Source: Chloroflexota bacterium
Lineage (GTDB): Bacteria; Chloroflexota; UBA11872; VXOZ01
Assembly: GCA_028874195.1 (NCBI GenBank)
Contig: JAPPLM010000047.1
Location: forward strand, 94,979-158,978
DNA length: 64,000 bases
Direction of reading: 5' to 3'
How positions within the stretch are numbered: the first letter of the stretch is position 1; every line of letters begins with the position of its first letter. This document shows, piece by piece, positions 38,618-48,829 of the stretch. The position numbers and the translations under genes are program-made. The notes under the pieces are model-generated. The model saw nothing but the letters and a program-made list of their open reading frames with translations. It searched no databases and was not told the DNA's origin.

Positions 38618-38783
38618 TTATCTACTCACTCCCAGGGAACAATCATTCAAAGTTTTAAGCGGTGGTTGCAACGGCACCGCTCTATTGCACGAGCCAACAC
38701 AATCGATTCACACATAGACGTAGCACTCGAAGAGGCTCCTAGTGGCGCGGTAGCATCGCCATGCTTGCTCACCGCGATGGCTG

Positions 38784-38809
38784 CCCTTCGACAAGCTCAG
38801 GGCGAACGG
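38784..38809. repeat. dispersed repeat, family B
   Basis: CCTTCGACAAGCTCAGGGCG then AACGG: short form of family B in the gap between aconitase and the Gfo/Idh gene. Confidence 0.85.
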
Positions 38810-38864
38810 ACAATAGTTCGCGGATCATATAATCCGCGATTACGCCCTACCTCTCTCTCAGTCC

Positions 38865-41633
38865 TTAGGCACCGCTTTCCGCTAGCAAGTTGCGCAGCAC
38901 ATACTGCAACACCCCACCGTGGCGGTAGTAGTCAACCTCGATGGGTGTGTTGATGCGCGCCGTCGCCGCAAAGGTCTTCTCGCTGCCGCCAGCATCACGC
39001 GCACGGACAGTCACCGTCTTGCGCGGGGACAGGCCATCCGCAATGCCTTCGATCGTAAACGTCTCGTGTCCGCTTAGACCCAGCGACTCCGCAGTCTCGC
39101 CCTCGCTGTACTGCAGCGGCAGCACGCCCATGCCGATGAGGTTGCTGCGATGGATGCGCTCGTAGCTCTCTGCAATTACGGCGCGCACGCCAAGAAGCAC
39201 CGGACCCTTAGCCGCCCAGTCGCGGCTGGAACCCATGCCATAGTCCTTACCCGCAAGAATGATGAGAGGCACGCCGTCGTTCTGATACTGCACAGACGCA
39301 TCGTAGATGGTCGTCTCTTGCCCATCCGGGAAATGCAGCGTCCACCCACCCTCTTTCGATACGAGTTGATTTCGCAGTCTTACGTTCGCGAATGTACCGC
39401 GCATCATCACTTCGTGATTACCGCGCCGCGAGCCGTAGGAGTTGAACTCCCTGGGTTGCACACCCTGTTCGACAAGGTACCTGCCAGCCGGGCTGTCCTT
39501 GGCGATGGAACCCGCGGGTGAAATATGGTCGGTGGTTACCGAGTCGCCAAGCACGGCGAGAACACGTGCGTCCGTTACATCAGTCGGTGACCCAGGCTCC
39601 GCCTCCATACCTTCAAAGAACGGCGGCTGGCGCACATAGGTTGAATCCCTGTCCCACGCAAAGAGCGTACCTTCCGGCACCGCCAGTGTCTCCCATTCCG
39701 CCATGCCTTCAAAGACCTTGCCGTATTGCTCGCGAAACATCTCCGCGTCCACCACTTGCGTCATGGCGTCGGCGATCTCGCGCTGGCTCGGCCAAATGTC
39801 GCGAAGATAGACCGGTCGGCCTGCATCGTCATGACCTATCGGATCATTTGTGAGGTCAGTGTTGACCGTTCCGGCCAGCGCGTAGGCCACCACCAACGGC
39901 GGCGAAGCAAGATATGAGGCACGCACCAACGCGTGAATTCTACCTTCGAAATTGCGGTTGCCGCTGAGCACGGCTGCCACCGCCAACTCATGATCGCTGA
40001 TGGTCTCTTCCAGCGGCTCTGCCAGGGGGCCGCTGTTGCCGATACAGGTGGTACAGCCGTAGCCGACCAAATGAAATCCCAGGGCTTCTAAATGCGGCAC
40101 CAGGTCAAGTTTCTCCAAGTACTCCATCACCACGCGCGAGCCGGGTGCCAGGCTCGTCTTCACCCAGGGTTTGCGCCCTATGCCGGCCGCCACGGCATTC
40201 TTCGCCAGAAGACCAGCGCCAATCATCACAGCAGGATTGGAAGTGTTGGTGCAACTCGTAATAGCCGCGATCACAACCGCGCCTTCGCCAATTCTGGCGG
40301 GAACGCCGTCCACTGAGACCTCTATGTTCGCTGCCGGGTCCGCAACCGCGACCGAACCGGTATCCTGTGACGCAACGGCTGCTGCAGGGCTGCCATTCAC
40401 TTCACCGCTGCCGTTTCCGTGGGGAAACTTATCGGGATAGGCATCGATAAAGCTCTGGCGCACGCCTTGCAGGGCAACGCGGTCCTGCGGACGCTTCGGC
40501 CCGGCCAGGCTTGGCTCGACTGACGATAAGTCTAGTTCAAGGGTATCCGTGAACAGCGGCTCCGGATCGGAGGGGCGATAGAACATCCCCTGTTCTTTGC
40601 AATAGGCTTCAACGAGTCCCACGAGGTTTTCATCGCGTCCGGTGAGGCGCAGGTAGCGCAGCGTTTCTTCGTCCACGGGGAACATGCCCACGGTAGCTCC
40701 ATACTCAGGCGCCATATTCGAGATCGTGGCGCGATCCGGCAAGCTCAGCGACGCCATGCCCGGCCCGCAAAACTCAACAAACTTACCCACGACGCCGTGT
40801 TGCCGCAGCATCTGCGTGACCGTGAGCACGAGGTCGGTGGCGGTCGCACCCTCAGGCAATTGGCCGTTCAAGCGAAAGCCAACGACTTCCGGCAGAAGCA
40901 ATGAAATGGGCTGGCCGAGCATAACCGCTTCGGCTTCGATGCCGCCCACGCCCCAGCCGAGCACGCCGAGACCGTTGATCATGGTGGTGTGGGAGTCTGT
41001 GCCCACAAGAGAATCGGGATAGGCCACAAGCTCACCGTTGCGTTCGTCAGCAAAGACGACCTGTCCGAGATACTCCAGGTTGACTTGGTGCACGATACCT
41101 GTGTCCGGCGGCACGATGCTAAAGTTAGCAAAGGCCTTCTGTCCCCAGCGCAAGAACGCGTAGCGCTCCTGGTTGCGGGCAAACTCGCGCTGGGCGTTGA
41201 TGGCAAAAGCATCGGAGCTGCCGTACACGTCCACCTGCACCGAGTGATCGATGATGAGATCGGCGGGTTGTAGGGGATTAATGCGGTCAGGATCGCCACC
41301 CAAGGCGCTGATCGCTTCCCGCATTGCCGCCAAGTCGACCACGGAGGGCACGCCGGTGAAATCCTGTAGAATCACCCGCGCGGGCGTGAAATTGATCTCT
41401 CGTGCCGCCGTTTGTTGCGGCGCCCAATTCGCTGCCGCTACCACATCTTCCCGCATCACCGAGCGACCGTCCTCGGTGCGCAACAGGCTCTCGAGTAATA
41501 CCTTGATGGAGAAAGGAAGCCGCGCCACATTGCCGATTCCGGCCTTCTCAAGAGCAGCCAGGCGGTAGAGCGTGTATATACTTCCGCTCGCAGTAAACGT
41601 AGACTTGCTTTCAAAGCTATTCGCAGTACTCAT
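38865..41633 (-). CDS. acnA: aconitate hydratase A
   Basis: 922 residues from ATG 41633, which has GAGG six bases upstream; a GTG four codons earlier is less likely. The [4Fe-4S] Cys are in [11 protein letters not shown] and [12 protein letters not shown]. Substrate-binding segments [15 protein letters not shown] and [10 protein letters not shown] are present. The C-terminal swivel domain ends [13 protein letters not shown]. It isomerises citrate to isocitrate. It stands alone, 25 kb from the other TCA genes of the window and on the opposite strand. Confidence 0.96.
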   Translation of the reverse strand: MSTANSFESKSTFTASGSIYTLYRLAALEKAGIGNVARLPFSIKVLLESLLRTEDGRSVMREDVVAAANWAPQQTAAREINFTPARVILQDFTGVPSVVDLAAMREAISALGGDPDRINPLQPADLIIDHSVQVDVYGSSDAFAINAQREFARNQERYAFLRWGQKAFANFSIVPPDTGIVHQVNLEYLGQVVFADERNGELVAYPDSLVGTDSHTTMINGLGVLGWGVGGIEAEAVMLGQPISLLLPEVVGFRLNGQLPEGATATDLVLTVTQMLRQHGVVGKFVEFCGPGMASLSLPDRATISNMAPEYGATVGMFPVDEETLRYLRLTGRDENLVGLVEAYCKEQGMFYRPSDPEPLFTDTLELDLSSVEPSLAGPKRPQDRVALQGVRQSFIDAYPDKFPHGNGSGEVNGSPAAAVASQDTGSVAVADPAANIEVSVDGVPARIGEGAVVIAAITSCTNTSNPAVMIGAGLLAKNAVAAGIGRKPWVKTSLAPGSRVVMEYLEKLDLVPHLEALGFHLVGYGCTTCIGNSGPLAEPLEETISDHELAVAAVLSGNRNFEGRIHALVRASYLASPPLVVAYALAGTVNTDLTNDPIGHDDAGRPVYLRDIWPSQREIADAMTQVVDAEMFREQYGKVFEGMAEWETLAVPEGTLFAWDRDSTYVRQPPFFEGMEAEPGSPTDVTDARVLAVLGDSVTTDHISPAGSIAKDSPAGRYLVEQGVQPREFNSYGSRRGNHEVMMRGTFANVRLRNQLVSKEGGWTLHFPDGQETTIYDASVQYQNDGVPLIILAGKDYGMGSSRDWAAKGPVLLGVRAVIAESYERIHRSNLIGMGVLPLQYSEGETAESLGLSGHETFTIEGIADGLSPRKTVTVRARDAGGSEKTFAATARINTPIEVDYYRHGGVLQYVLRNLLAESGA

Positions 41634-41849
41634 CCAATTCCTCAATCCCGTACCAAGCGTTCAAACAAATAGCAGGTTCTTCCAGCGCACTAACTAGAGG
41701 ATACTACATTACATGCTTTCCAACATACGGCGACAACCGTCTGCGCAACTCTAGCCACCGCTGCCGCCAGTTGAAGCGGTCAATCCAACAGAGTATAGTC
41801 TGCACAAAGCCAGTCCTCCGCAATCTCCACCAAATTCAGGGTATCAACC

Positions 41850-42677
41850 ATGCAACTTTCGCTATCGGGACGCATCGTCGAAGCCGAGCACATTAAGACC
41901 AACTCGTCTCTCAACTTTGTCGAGTTTGCCGAGCTTGCCGCCCGTGTGGGATTCCAGGCAGTCTGCGTTCGCTCTACGCACCTGAATAGTAGTACTCCGC
42001 TGGAACGCGCGCGTGAAATGCGGGGCATTTTGGAACAAGATGGGCTCGCGGCTTCAATGGTCATGTTGGACAAGCGCGTAGCAAGCCAGGGAGCCGCTCC
42101 TGATGCTGGCACACCGCTAAGCAATATTACGCCAATGCTCGAACGCGCGACGGCGATCGGTAGTGACATGATTCGTGTCGCAATAAAGAGCTCAGAGGAT
42201 ATCCCTATTGCGCAGCGCGCCGCGGATGAAGCCCGCGAGCACGGCATCCGGCTCGCCCATCAGAATCACACGAAGACGCCGTTCGAGACGGTTGCCGACT
42301 GTGTGGAGATGTTTGCGCGCATTGACCGCCCAAACCTGGGGCTCATCGCCGAACCGGCAAACTTCATGCTCTGCGGGGAAGACTACGGCGCGGAAGCCCT
42401 GAAACCCCTCGCCGACCACATTTTCAACGTTTACGTGCAAAACCTGGACGTTTCGGACTCCGGTTCATCTACCATAGAGACCAATCGCGGCGCCGTGCGC
42501 TACGAGCGTCTCGTCATCGGCGATCCGGGCGGCGTCGACTTGGAGCGCTTTCAAGATGGGCTCAATGCGATTGGCTATGCCGGCTTCGTCACCTCGAACC
42601 AACCGGCAATAGCGGGAACTTCAGCGGAGGAGTTGAGCAAACAAGTGTATGGCGCCCTGGCGCGTTTCGCCCAATAG
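41850..42677 (+). CDS. sugar phosphate isomerase/epimerase-like TIM-barrel protein
   Basis: 275 residues of the AP-endonuclease-2/xylose-isomerase-like family: EFAELAARVGFQAVCVRS, GIRLAHQNHTKTPFETV with candidate His metal ligand, LGLIAEPANFMLCG with Glu, and GYAGFVTSNQPA. Usually a metal-dependent isomerase or epimerase of sugars, inositols or hydroxypyruvate-like compounds. First gene of a + strand block with VOC, Gfo/Idh and MDR genes, which supports a sugar or polyol catabolic role. Substrate unknown. Confidence 0.85.
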   Translation: MQLSLSGRIVEAEHIKTNSSLNFVEFAELAARVGFQAVCVRSTHLNSSTPLERAREMRGILEQDGLAASMVMLDKRVASQGAAPDAGTPLSNITPMLERATAIGSDMIRVAIKSSEDIPIAQRAADEAREHGIRLAHQNHTKTPFETVADCVEMFARIDRPNLGLIAEPANFMLCGEDYGAEALKPLADHIFNVYVQNLDVSDSGSSTIETNRGAVRYERLVIGDPGGVDLERFQDGLNAIGYAGFVTSNQPAIAGTSAEELSKQVYGALARFAQ

Positions 42678-42824
42678 CAAGCACCCACCCGGCGCTCAAA
42701 GCACAATTGCTCTTCAAATTCAAAGCTCGCTCTTAGGCATTGCAACGAGAATCAGACCGCTGGCTGCCGCCCTCGCGATGCCGAGCCGCTTGGATCCCGA
42801 GAATCCCGGTTTCCTACGCTGCTC

Positions 42825-42855
42825 TTGTACACACGACACCGAGTAACGCTATACT
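42825..42855 (+). promoter_or_regulatory. possible promoter ahead of the VOC-Gfo/Idh unit
   Basis: TTGTAC (42825-42830) and TATACT (42850-42855) spaced by 19 bases, about 70 bases before the VOC start. Confidence 0.35.
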
Positions 42856-42924
42856 AACGGCAACAGTCATTTGTAGCAGTTTTGGTATGAACGTCAGCAC
42901 TTCTCGCATTGGGAGGAAACTGTC

Positions 42925-43341
42925 ATGGCATCGACCTTGGTTCACATAGGTGTACGCGCCACCGACATTGACAAGACTATTCACTTTTGGCGTGACGCGC
43001 TGGGTCTTGAAGTTGTCAACGAACTTCACCACGGCTACGATCTGAGCGACGGCTATCACAACTTTCGCATATTTCAACATGATGGCCCGGAGCGCCCCGC
43101 GCACGTGTCCGGCATGCTGGACTACCTGCACATTGGCGTAAAGGTGGCGGACCTGGCGGAAGCTGCCACGCGCCTTGACGACATGGGATACGAGATCTTC
43201 TGGGAAGGGGTGAGTTCAGGCCACGAATACGAATATGATCCCTCCAAGCCGCCTTCCGGATCGTTCAAAGTGGAAGACCCCGACGGCATCGTGGTCGACG
43301 TGACCGCCAGCGACGACCAATGGCCAGGAGTAGAGCTTTGA
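42925..43341 (+). CDS. VOC-family (glyoxalase-like) protein
   Basis: 138 residues, GGGAGGAAA ahead of the ATG. LVHIGVRATDIDKTIHFWRD opens the first VOC half, YLHIGVKVADLAEAATRLDD the second; FKVEDPDGIVVDV carries the end-motif Glu/Asp. His in both halves can bind metal, so lyase, dioxygenase or epimerase chemistry is possible. Its TGA overlaps the TTG start of the next Gfo/Idh gene, so the two are translationally coupled and likely work in one pathway. Confidence 0.88.
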   Translation: MASTLVHIGVRATDIDKTIHFWRDALGLEVVNELHHGYDLSDGYHNFRIFQHDGPERPAHVSGMLDYLHIGVKVADLAEAATRLDDMGYEIFWEGVSSGHEYEYDPSKPPSGSFKVEDPDGIVVDVTASDDQWPGVEL

Positions 43342-44435
43342 GCAAGCAATACCGGGTCGCCATCATAGGCACCGGCCGCATGGGCGGCCTCATCGAGGAC
43401 GAGCAGGACATCCGGGGTTACATGACGCCTTACGGCCACTACTCCAGCTATGTCTCCATGCCGGAGACCACCGTAGTAGCTGTTGCCAATCGCGGCAAGG
43501 AGCGTCTTGATCGGTTTTGCAAGCGGTTCGACTTTTCCAACGGCTATCTCGACTACCGCGAGATGATCGAAAAAGAGAAGCCGGACATCGTGAGCGTCAC
43601 CACGCCGTCGTTTGCCCGCGCCGAACCCATCATCTTCTGCGCGGAAAACGGGGTGCGGGGCATCTTCGCGGAGAAGGGACTCTGCGCGTCGCTGGCAGAA
43701 GCAGACCGCGTCTATGAGGCGGTGACCCACAATAACGTCGCCTTCAATTGGGGCACCCAGCGGCGGCATCATGATGCCTACAAGCGCCTGCGCGCCGCCA
43801 TACTCGACGGTGCCATCGGCCAGCCGTTGCACGCGATTGTGTACTATTGGACAGACATCATCAAGCACCACCCGCACACCATCGACGTCGCCAACATGAT
43901 GCTGGGCGATCCCAAGCCGACGTGGGTCGAAGGACGGTTGGTAGATCCCAGCGATCCTCGCGTGAAAGGCAACGAGAAGGCAACCGCGCCCTATGATGCT
44001 GAGAAGCACGCCTTCGTGCCGAAGCCGGGCCAGGAGATTGCTGATCCCCAGGTGGACTTCTTCCGCATCGGCTACGAGACCGGGCAGGAGAGCTTCTTCA
44101 TTCCGACGCCGAGGTCATTTGACGTGGAAGTTCGCGGCACGGAGGGGCGGGCCATCTCCTGGGACAACGGTATCAACACCCGCATTCAGCGACCGGTGCG
44201 GCGCGGTGTCGAATTGGAGGAGACGACTATCCATGCCTCTGGCGATGGGCCATCTGTAACAAACATCCGCAATCTGATTCGCGAGATCGAGACCGGCGAA
44301 CGTACCGACGGCAATATCGATCGCGTCATGCAGACCGTGGAGCCGCAGTTTGGGATTGCGTATTCCTCGTTGCAGGGCGGTACGCGGGTGTCGCTGCCGG
44401 TTGCGGATAGAAGCCTGTATATTCCCGGGGGTTAG
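43338..44435 (+). CDS. Gfo/Idh/MocA-family oxidoreductase
   Basis: 365 residues from TTG 43338, which has AGGAG eight bases ahead and overlaps the VOC stop; an ATG at 43320 adds six unconserved residues. RVAIIGTGRMGGLIED is the nucleotide loop; GIFAEKGLCASLAEAD replaces EKP with EKG. Central His-rich region IIKHHPHTIDVANMM fits the catalytic/substrate site. The EKG change and a long insert about residue 190-230 set it apart from the other family members here. Substrate unknown. Confidence 0.87.
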   Translation: MSKQYRVAIIGTGRMGGLIEDEQDIRGYMTPYGHYSSYVSMPETTVVAVANRGKERLDRFCKRFDFSNGYLDYREMIEKEKPDIVSVTTPSFARAEPIIFCAENGVRGIFAEKGLCASLAEADRVYEAVTHNNVAFNWGTQRRHHDAYKRLRAAILDGAIGQPLHAIVYYWTDIIKHHPHTIDVANMMLGDPKPTWVEGRLVDPSDPRVKGNEKATAPYDAEKHAFVPKPGQEIADPQVDFFRIGYETGQESFFIPTPRSFDVEVRGTEGRAISWDNGINTRIQRPVRRGVELEETTIHASGDGPSVTNIRNLIREIETGERTDGNIDRVMQTVEPQFGIAYSSLQGGTRVSLPVADRSLYIPGG

Positions 44436-44447
44436 AGCTTGATTTTC

Positions 44448-44574
44448 CGTTCACCCTTCGACAAGCCTGTGCTGAGCCTGCCGAAGTGCTCAGGGCGAAC
44501 GGACTCAGACTCTTAAGAAGCCTCAATTCAAAGGACGAAGAGAGGATGGATTCCCGCTTTCGCGGGAAAGACGG
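44448..44574. repeat. family B (long form) followed by family A
   Basis: Family B long form at 44448-44502 (CACCCTTCGACAAGCCTGTG with its inverted partner and AGGGCGAACGG). Family A copy at 44548-44574 (GGATTCCCGCTTTCGCGGGA then AAGACGG). Both lie in the gap before the first of the duplicated Gfo/Idh genes. Confidence 0.85.
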
Positions 44575-44683
44575 ATGCTGCTAGCTTGGATGACTCAGAG
44601 GCAGTTGACCAGAAGCAAACGCCCTCAAGGGAGTTTGTATATCCGCTAATACGGATCAAATGCAAACACAGGGAGTAGCAAGC

Positions 44684-45760
44684 ATGGCAAAGACGTACCG
44701 CGCGGCGCTCGTCGGCTGCAGTCGGATGGGAGCGTTCATTGACAATGAGACGAGGCGGGATCGCTCGATCCCGTTGCCCTATTCCCATGCCGCAGGCTAC
44801 GAGGCGTGCCCGCGTACCGATCTCGTGGCGGGCGCCGATTTGCGCCCCGATGTTTTGGAGCAGTTCGGCGCACGCTACAACGTGGGCTCCGATCACTGGT
44901 ATACCAACCACCGCGACTTAATTGCCAACGAGCAGCCAGACATTCTCAGCATCGCCACACAGCCGGAGCCACGCTGCGAAATCATCCTGCATGCCATTGA
45001 GGCCGGCGTTCGTGCGCTTTATGTCGAGAAGCCGCTCTGCGCCTCTGTTGCCGAGGCAGAAGCCATCCGCGACGCCGTGCGCGCCAACAACGTGGCCTTA
45101 AATATGGGCACCAACCGCCGCTGGCATGACGGTTTCCTGGCGATGCGCGACAAGATACATTCCGGTGACTTTGGCGACTTGCGCACGCTCATCAACTTCC
45201 AGACGGGGAATTTCTTCAACACCTCCAGTCACTACTTCGATCTTCTGATATATCTCAACCACGACAACCCGCCGCAATGGGTGCAGGGGCATGTTTTTCA
45301 GTTTGATGAACTCGTGATCGGCAACGAAGTGCTGGAAGATCCGGCGGGCACGGGGACCATCATGTTCGCAAACGGCGTGCTCGGCTATGCGCTGGAGAGT
45401 ACAAGAAGAGCTGAGGTTGAGGCGGTATGCGGTAAAGGCATCATTTCGGCCTTGAATAACGGTACGGAGTTTCGTACGCGCATCCAAGAGCCAGGAACAT
45501 TGGTGGACGGGCCAAATCTGGACAATCCGCCGACAAGCTCAACCCTGAATCTGGTCAACGACATCGTCCACGCCCTCGATACCGGTGAGCCCACTCGCGG
45601 CGGGGCGGAGGTGGCGTATTGGAACACCCAGATAATCTTTGGCTTGATCGAGTCTCATCGGCGCGGCGGCGCGCGTGTCGAACTGCCGCTGACCGACCAT
45701 GACCTTCGTTTCATCCGCCGCGACCACGTGGCGCGCCAGCCGAAGTATGCACCGGGCTAG
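44684..45760 (+). CDS. Gfo/Idh/MocA-family oxidoreductase, tandem paralogue 1
   Basis: 358 residues from ATG 44684, where GGGAG stands upstream; an ATG at 44660 is not shared with the paralogue. TYRAALVGCSRMGAFIDNE loop, EKP in YVEKPLCASVAEAEA, TNRRWHDGF and SSHYFDLLIYL. It has the same length as the copy at 46074 and is near-identical over long stretches. Adjacent to the VOC/Gfo pair and the MDR pair. Substrate unknown. Confidence 0.9.
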   Translation: MAKTYRAALVGCSRMGAFIDNETRRDRSIPLPYSHAAGYEACPRTDLVAGADLRPDVLEQFGARYNVGSDHWYTNHRDLIANEQPDILSIATQPEPRCEIILHAIEAGVRALYVEKPLCASVAEAEAIRDAVRANNVALNMGTNRRWHDGFLAMRDKIHSGDFGDLRTLINFQTGNFFNTSSHYFDLLIYLNHDNPPQWVQGHVFQFDELVIGNEVLEDPAGTGTIMFANGVLGYALESTRRAEVEAVCGKGIISALNNGTEFRTRIQEPGTLVDGPNLDNPPTSSTLNLVNDIVHALDTGEPTRGGAEVAYWNTQIIFGLIESHRRGGARVELPLTDHDLRFIRRDHVARQPKYAPG

Positions 45761-45778
45761 AGCTGGACTGATTCAAGA

Positions 45779-45961
45779 GTCATTTCGAGCGAAAGCGAGA
45801 AATCTAGGGCCGACCATGGAAATGTGTGCCAAACTGTGCGCCCTGTTCGGCGATTGGGATGAAGACTCAAGGTGTCCCTTAGAGCACACTGCCCGCAGAG
45901 TCGAGCGCCACAATCGGCAGGTGTGGATCAAAGATGGGTTCCCGCTTTCGCGAGAACGACG
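45779..45961. repeat. families E and A in the spacer between duplicated Gfo/Idh genes
   Basis: Family E, TCATTTCGAGCGAAAGCGAG then AAATCTAGGG, at 45779-45809; family A variant TTCCCGCTTTCGCGAGAA at 45939-45956. The 313-base spacer (45761-46073) shows nothing else. Confidence 0.7.
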
Positions 45962-46073
45962 AACTCTGAGTTTTCTGTATCCCTTGACAGTGGTGTCCAA
46001 TGGCCTAGATTGCGGTGCAATTACATTCACAATCGCCGGCACTGCACCATTGTATGTATGAGAGGTTTTTACT

Positions 46074-47150
46074 ATGGCTAAGACATATCGCGCCGCGCTT
46101 ATCGGCTGCAGCCGCATGGGGGCTTTCATCGATAATGAACACCAAGACTATCGCCCGATTCCGCTACCGTATTCCCATGCCGCCGGCTACGAGGCGTGTC
46201 CGCGAACCGATCTAGTGGCGGGCGCCGAACTCCGTCCGGAAGTGCTGGAAAAGTTTGGCGAACGCTACAACGTGGGTACCGACCACAGGTACACCGACTA
46301 TCGCGACCTCATAGCCAACGAACAGCCGGACATTCTCAGCATCACCACGCAGCCGGAGCAGCGCTGCGAGATCATACTGCATGCCATCGAGGCCGGTGTC
46401 CGTGCGCTCTATGTAGAGAAGCCTCTCTGTGCCTCGGTCGCGGAGGCGGAAGCCATTCGCGAGGCCGTGCGCGCCAACAACGTCGCCTTTAGTATGGGCA
46501 CCAACCGCCGCTGGCACAATGGATTCACGGCTATGCACGCCAAGATTCACTCCGGAGATTTCGGCGAGTTGCGCACACTCATTAATTACTGTACCGGCTC
46601 ATTCTTCAATGGGTTCAGTCACTCCATTGACCTCTTCATGTTCCTCAATAACGACGTGACGCCGCAATGGGTACAGGCCTATGTCTTTCAGTTCGATGAA
46701 CTCGTTGTAGGCAGCGAAGTACTGGAAGACCCGGCGGGCACAGGCACCATAATGTATGCAAACGGGGTCTTCGGCTATGGGCTGGTTAGTCCCAGACGCG
46801 CCGAGGTCGAGGCGGTGTGCGACACCGGTATGATTGAGGCGTTGGACAACGGCGTGGAATTTCGTACCCGCAGCAAGGAGATGGACGAGTCGGAGGATGG
46901 GCCAAATCTTGCATTCGAATCGAGGAGTTCGACCCTGATTCTCATTGAAGATCTCGTCCACGCGCTCGACACGGGCGAGCCCACCCGCGGCGGCGCGGAA
47001 GTAGCTTTTTGGAATACCCAAGTTATCTTCGGCATGATCGAGTCCCACCGGCAGGGAGGCGCGCGTGTGGAGCTGCCCCTCACGAATCACGATTTGCGCT
47101 TCATCCGCCACGATCGCGCCGCTAGCCAACCGACGTACACGCCTCGTTAG
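46074..47150 (+). CDS. Gfo/Idh/MocA-family oxidoreductase, tandem paralogue 2
   Basis: 358 residues, same start and length as the gene at 44684. Opens MAKTYRAALIGCSRMGAFID. EKP in YVEKPLCASVAEAEA. Main differences lie around residues 24-30, 190-210 (NYCTGSFFNGFSHSIDLFMF against NFQTGNFFNTSSHYFDLLIY) and 275-295, i.e. near the presumed substrate side. This fits duplication followed by substrate divergence. AGAGG stands some distance before the ATG. Confidence 0.9.
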   Translation: MAKTYRAALIGCSRMGAFIDNEHQDYRPIPLPYSHAAGYEACPRTDLVAGAELRPEVLEKFGERYNVGTDHRYTDYRDLIANEQPDILSITTQPEQRCEIILHAIEAGVRALYVEKPLCASVAEAEAIREAVRANNVAFSMGTNRRWHNGFTAMHAKIHSGDFGELRTLINYCTGSFFNGFSHSIDLFMFLNNDVTPQWVQAYVFQFDELVVGSEVLEDPAGTGTIMYANGVFGYGLVSPRRAEVEAVCDTGMIEALDNGVEFRTRSKEMDESEDGPNLAFESRSSTLILIEDLVHALDTGEPTRGGAEVAFWNTQVIFGMIESHRQGGARVELPLTNHDLRFIRHDRAASQPTYTPR

Positions 47151-47168
47151 GGCATTGCTCAAGACCTG

Positions 47169-47351
47169 TCATTTCGATCGAGAGCGAGGAATCTAGGGGG
47201 GCTAAACGGGAATCACGCTACTCTATTTTCAATGCTACATAATGCAAAAGCGCTCGATTGGCTATTCTATACAATTTACCACCGGATTTACATACTCTAG
47301 ACCTAGCCAGCAACTAATGAAGATAGATTCCCGCTTTCGCGGGAATGACGG
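47169..47351. repeat. families E and A after the second Gfo/Idh copy
   Basis: Family E copy at 47169-47199 (TCATTTCGATCGAGAGCGAG then GAATCTAGGG) and family A at 47326-47351. Same order and similar distance as behind the first copy, so the repeats seem to belong to the duplicated unit. Confidence 0.75.
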
Positions 47352-47444
47352 AAAGACAACGCTTTTGGTCATTCTATCCTTGTCGATCCCTGACTGTAGC
47401 TAAATGTATTGATTGGTAGCTGAAGCCGAAAGGGCTGGTGTGAA

Positions 47445-48422
47445 ATGGCTGACATGATGTGGCGGGTTGGCAAGCATGAGGGTTTGGGTAACATCGTGAT
47501 GGAGCAGGTGCCCATTCCCGATCTCGGCCCTAATGAAGTGCTCGTGCGCGTCCATAGGAGCCTTATCAGCCGCGGCTCGGAGTTGTGGAGACGCTATGTC
47601 ATGCCCGGTCCGGTGGACCCCCGTAGTATGGGTTATTCGACAGCGGGTGTCGTAGAGAAAGTGGGCAGTGAGGTGACCAGGTTTGCGCCGGGGGACCGCG
47701 TTTCCTGCACGGCGCCTCACGCGGAGTATGCGATTGGCGACGCGAGTGCCGCCGCAAAGCGGCGGGTGGTACATCTTCCGGACGACGTGCCTTTTGTTGA
47801 CGGGACGTTTCAACCCCTTATCACCAGCTCCATTGGCTGGACTGCCACCGCCGGTATTCAGCCGCAACACACCGTGACAATCCTGGGCCTAGGCCTGGTC
47901 GGCAACCTCGTCATGCAGGCCGCGACCCGCTTTTTGCCCGCGCTGCTCTGCGGCATCGACATGCTGCCGATTCGCCGCAGACTGGCGGAAGAGCGGAACA
48001 TGGGAACCATCATCGACGGCGCCGCGCGCGATCCGGTGGAGTCAGTTCTGGAACTCACGGACGGCAAGGGCGCGGACATCGTCATCGATTGCGTGGGCGG
48101 ACGCGCGGGCGTCAAGTCGTTTGCACAGGCCCAGGACATGATGGGCGCCGGCGGTCTGCTGCAGATCATCGGCCTCTACCACGACGGCCCGTTGCCTTTG
48201 GATGCCACCAAGATGCAGCGAAAGCGCCTGATTGGCGGCTACTTGATGGAAACTGATGTGGACGCCAATGCACGCGCAGCGATGGAAGCGCTCTCCAGCG
48301 GCCTCGTGCAGGCAGCGCCGCTCGTTACCCATCACTTTTCGGGCAATCAGGCGAAAGAAGCATTTGACCTGCTCTACGAGCACCCGGAAGACGCAATGGG
48401 CGTAATAATGGAGTGGGCGTAG
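47445..48422 (+). CDS. MDR-family (medium-chain) oxidoreductase without zinc ligands, tandem paralogue 1
   Basis: 325 residues. GroES-like N-terminal half with RSLISRGSELWRRY, SMGYSTAGVVEKVG, FAPGDRVSC and PHAEYAI, then the Rossmann loop TILGLGLVGNLVM and VDGAARDPVESVLE. The positions that hold Cys and the GHE motif in zinc alcohol dehydrogenases read SRGSE and GYS here, so catalytic zinc is probably absent. The same GYSxAGVV pattern occurs in MDR proteins tied to sugar or surface polysaccharide metabolism. Nearly identical to the next gene. Confidence 0.87.
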   Translation: MADMMWRVGKHEGLGNIVMEQVPIPDLGPNEVLVRVHRSLISRGSELWRRYVMPGPVDPRSMGYSTAGVVEKVGSEVTRFAPGDRVSCTAPHAEYAIGDASAAAKRRVVHLPDDVPFVDGTFQPLITSSIGWTATAGIQPQHTVTILGLGLVGNLVMQAATRFLPALLCGIDMLPIRRRLAEERNMGTIIDGAARDPVESVLELTDGKGADIVIDCVGGRAGVKSFAQAQDMMGAGGLLQIIGLYHDGPLPLDATKMQRKRLIGGYLMETDVDANARAAMEALSSGLVQAAPLVTHHFSGNQAKEAFDLLYEHPEDAMGVIMEWA

Positions 48423-48829
48423 CTGACAGCGGCCCTCTTGCCACGCCTCTGGTGGCGCAGACTAGCAACCTGCGAACCGAGATCTGCCATTGCTCCGGTA
48501 GCGCAGGTTTGCAACCTGCGAATTAAGCCCTGCCACCGCCCCCGGTTGCGCAGACATGCAACCTGCGGAGAAGCACCCTCACCCCCGTATCAAGTACGGG
48601 GCAGGCTCTAACTCATACCCTTGAGGTGCCTTTGCGCAACCCAATCCCCATAATGGGGGAAGGCCGGGAATTGGATGAAAAGGATTGCCAAAATGCTAGC
48701 TAGTAGTGTAAGCGCTCCCCTGGATTTGCGGGAATGACCGCCATGACCATTTACAATCCTAGTTCCAATTCCGCAGAGCGAGAATTAGCAGTCGAATTGT
48801 GCTTCACGTAACTAAAGGATGTGATAGCG
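48423..48829. repeat. 407-base repeat-rich 3' flank of MDR copy 1
   Basis: Family C copies at 48451-48478, 48495-48524 and 48543-48568. Then come an AGGTGCCTTTGCGCAACCCA segment (48624-48643), GGGGGAAGGCCGGGAAT (48655-48671) and a CTAGCTAGTAGTGTAAGC segment (48695-48712). A family A half-copy lies at 48722-48740. No gene. The same blocks follow the second MDR copy. Confidence 0.8.

Noticed and set aside
48451-48568. CRISPR-like array of family C hairpins
   Set aside because: Copies are diverged, spacers are short and uneven, and the same element is scattered singly elsewhere.
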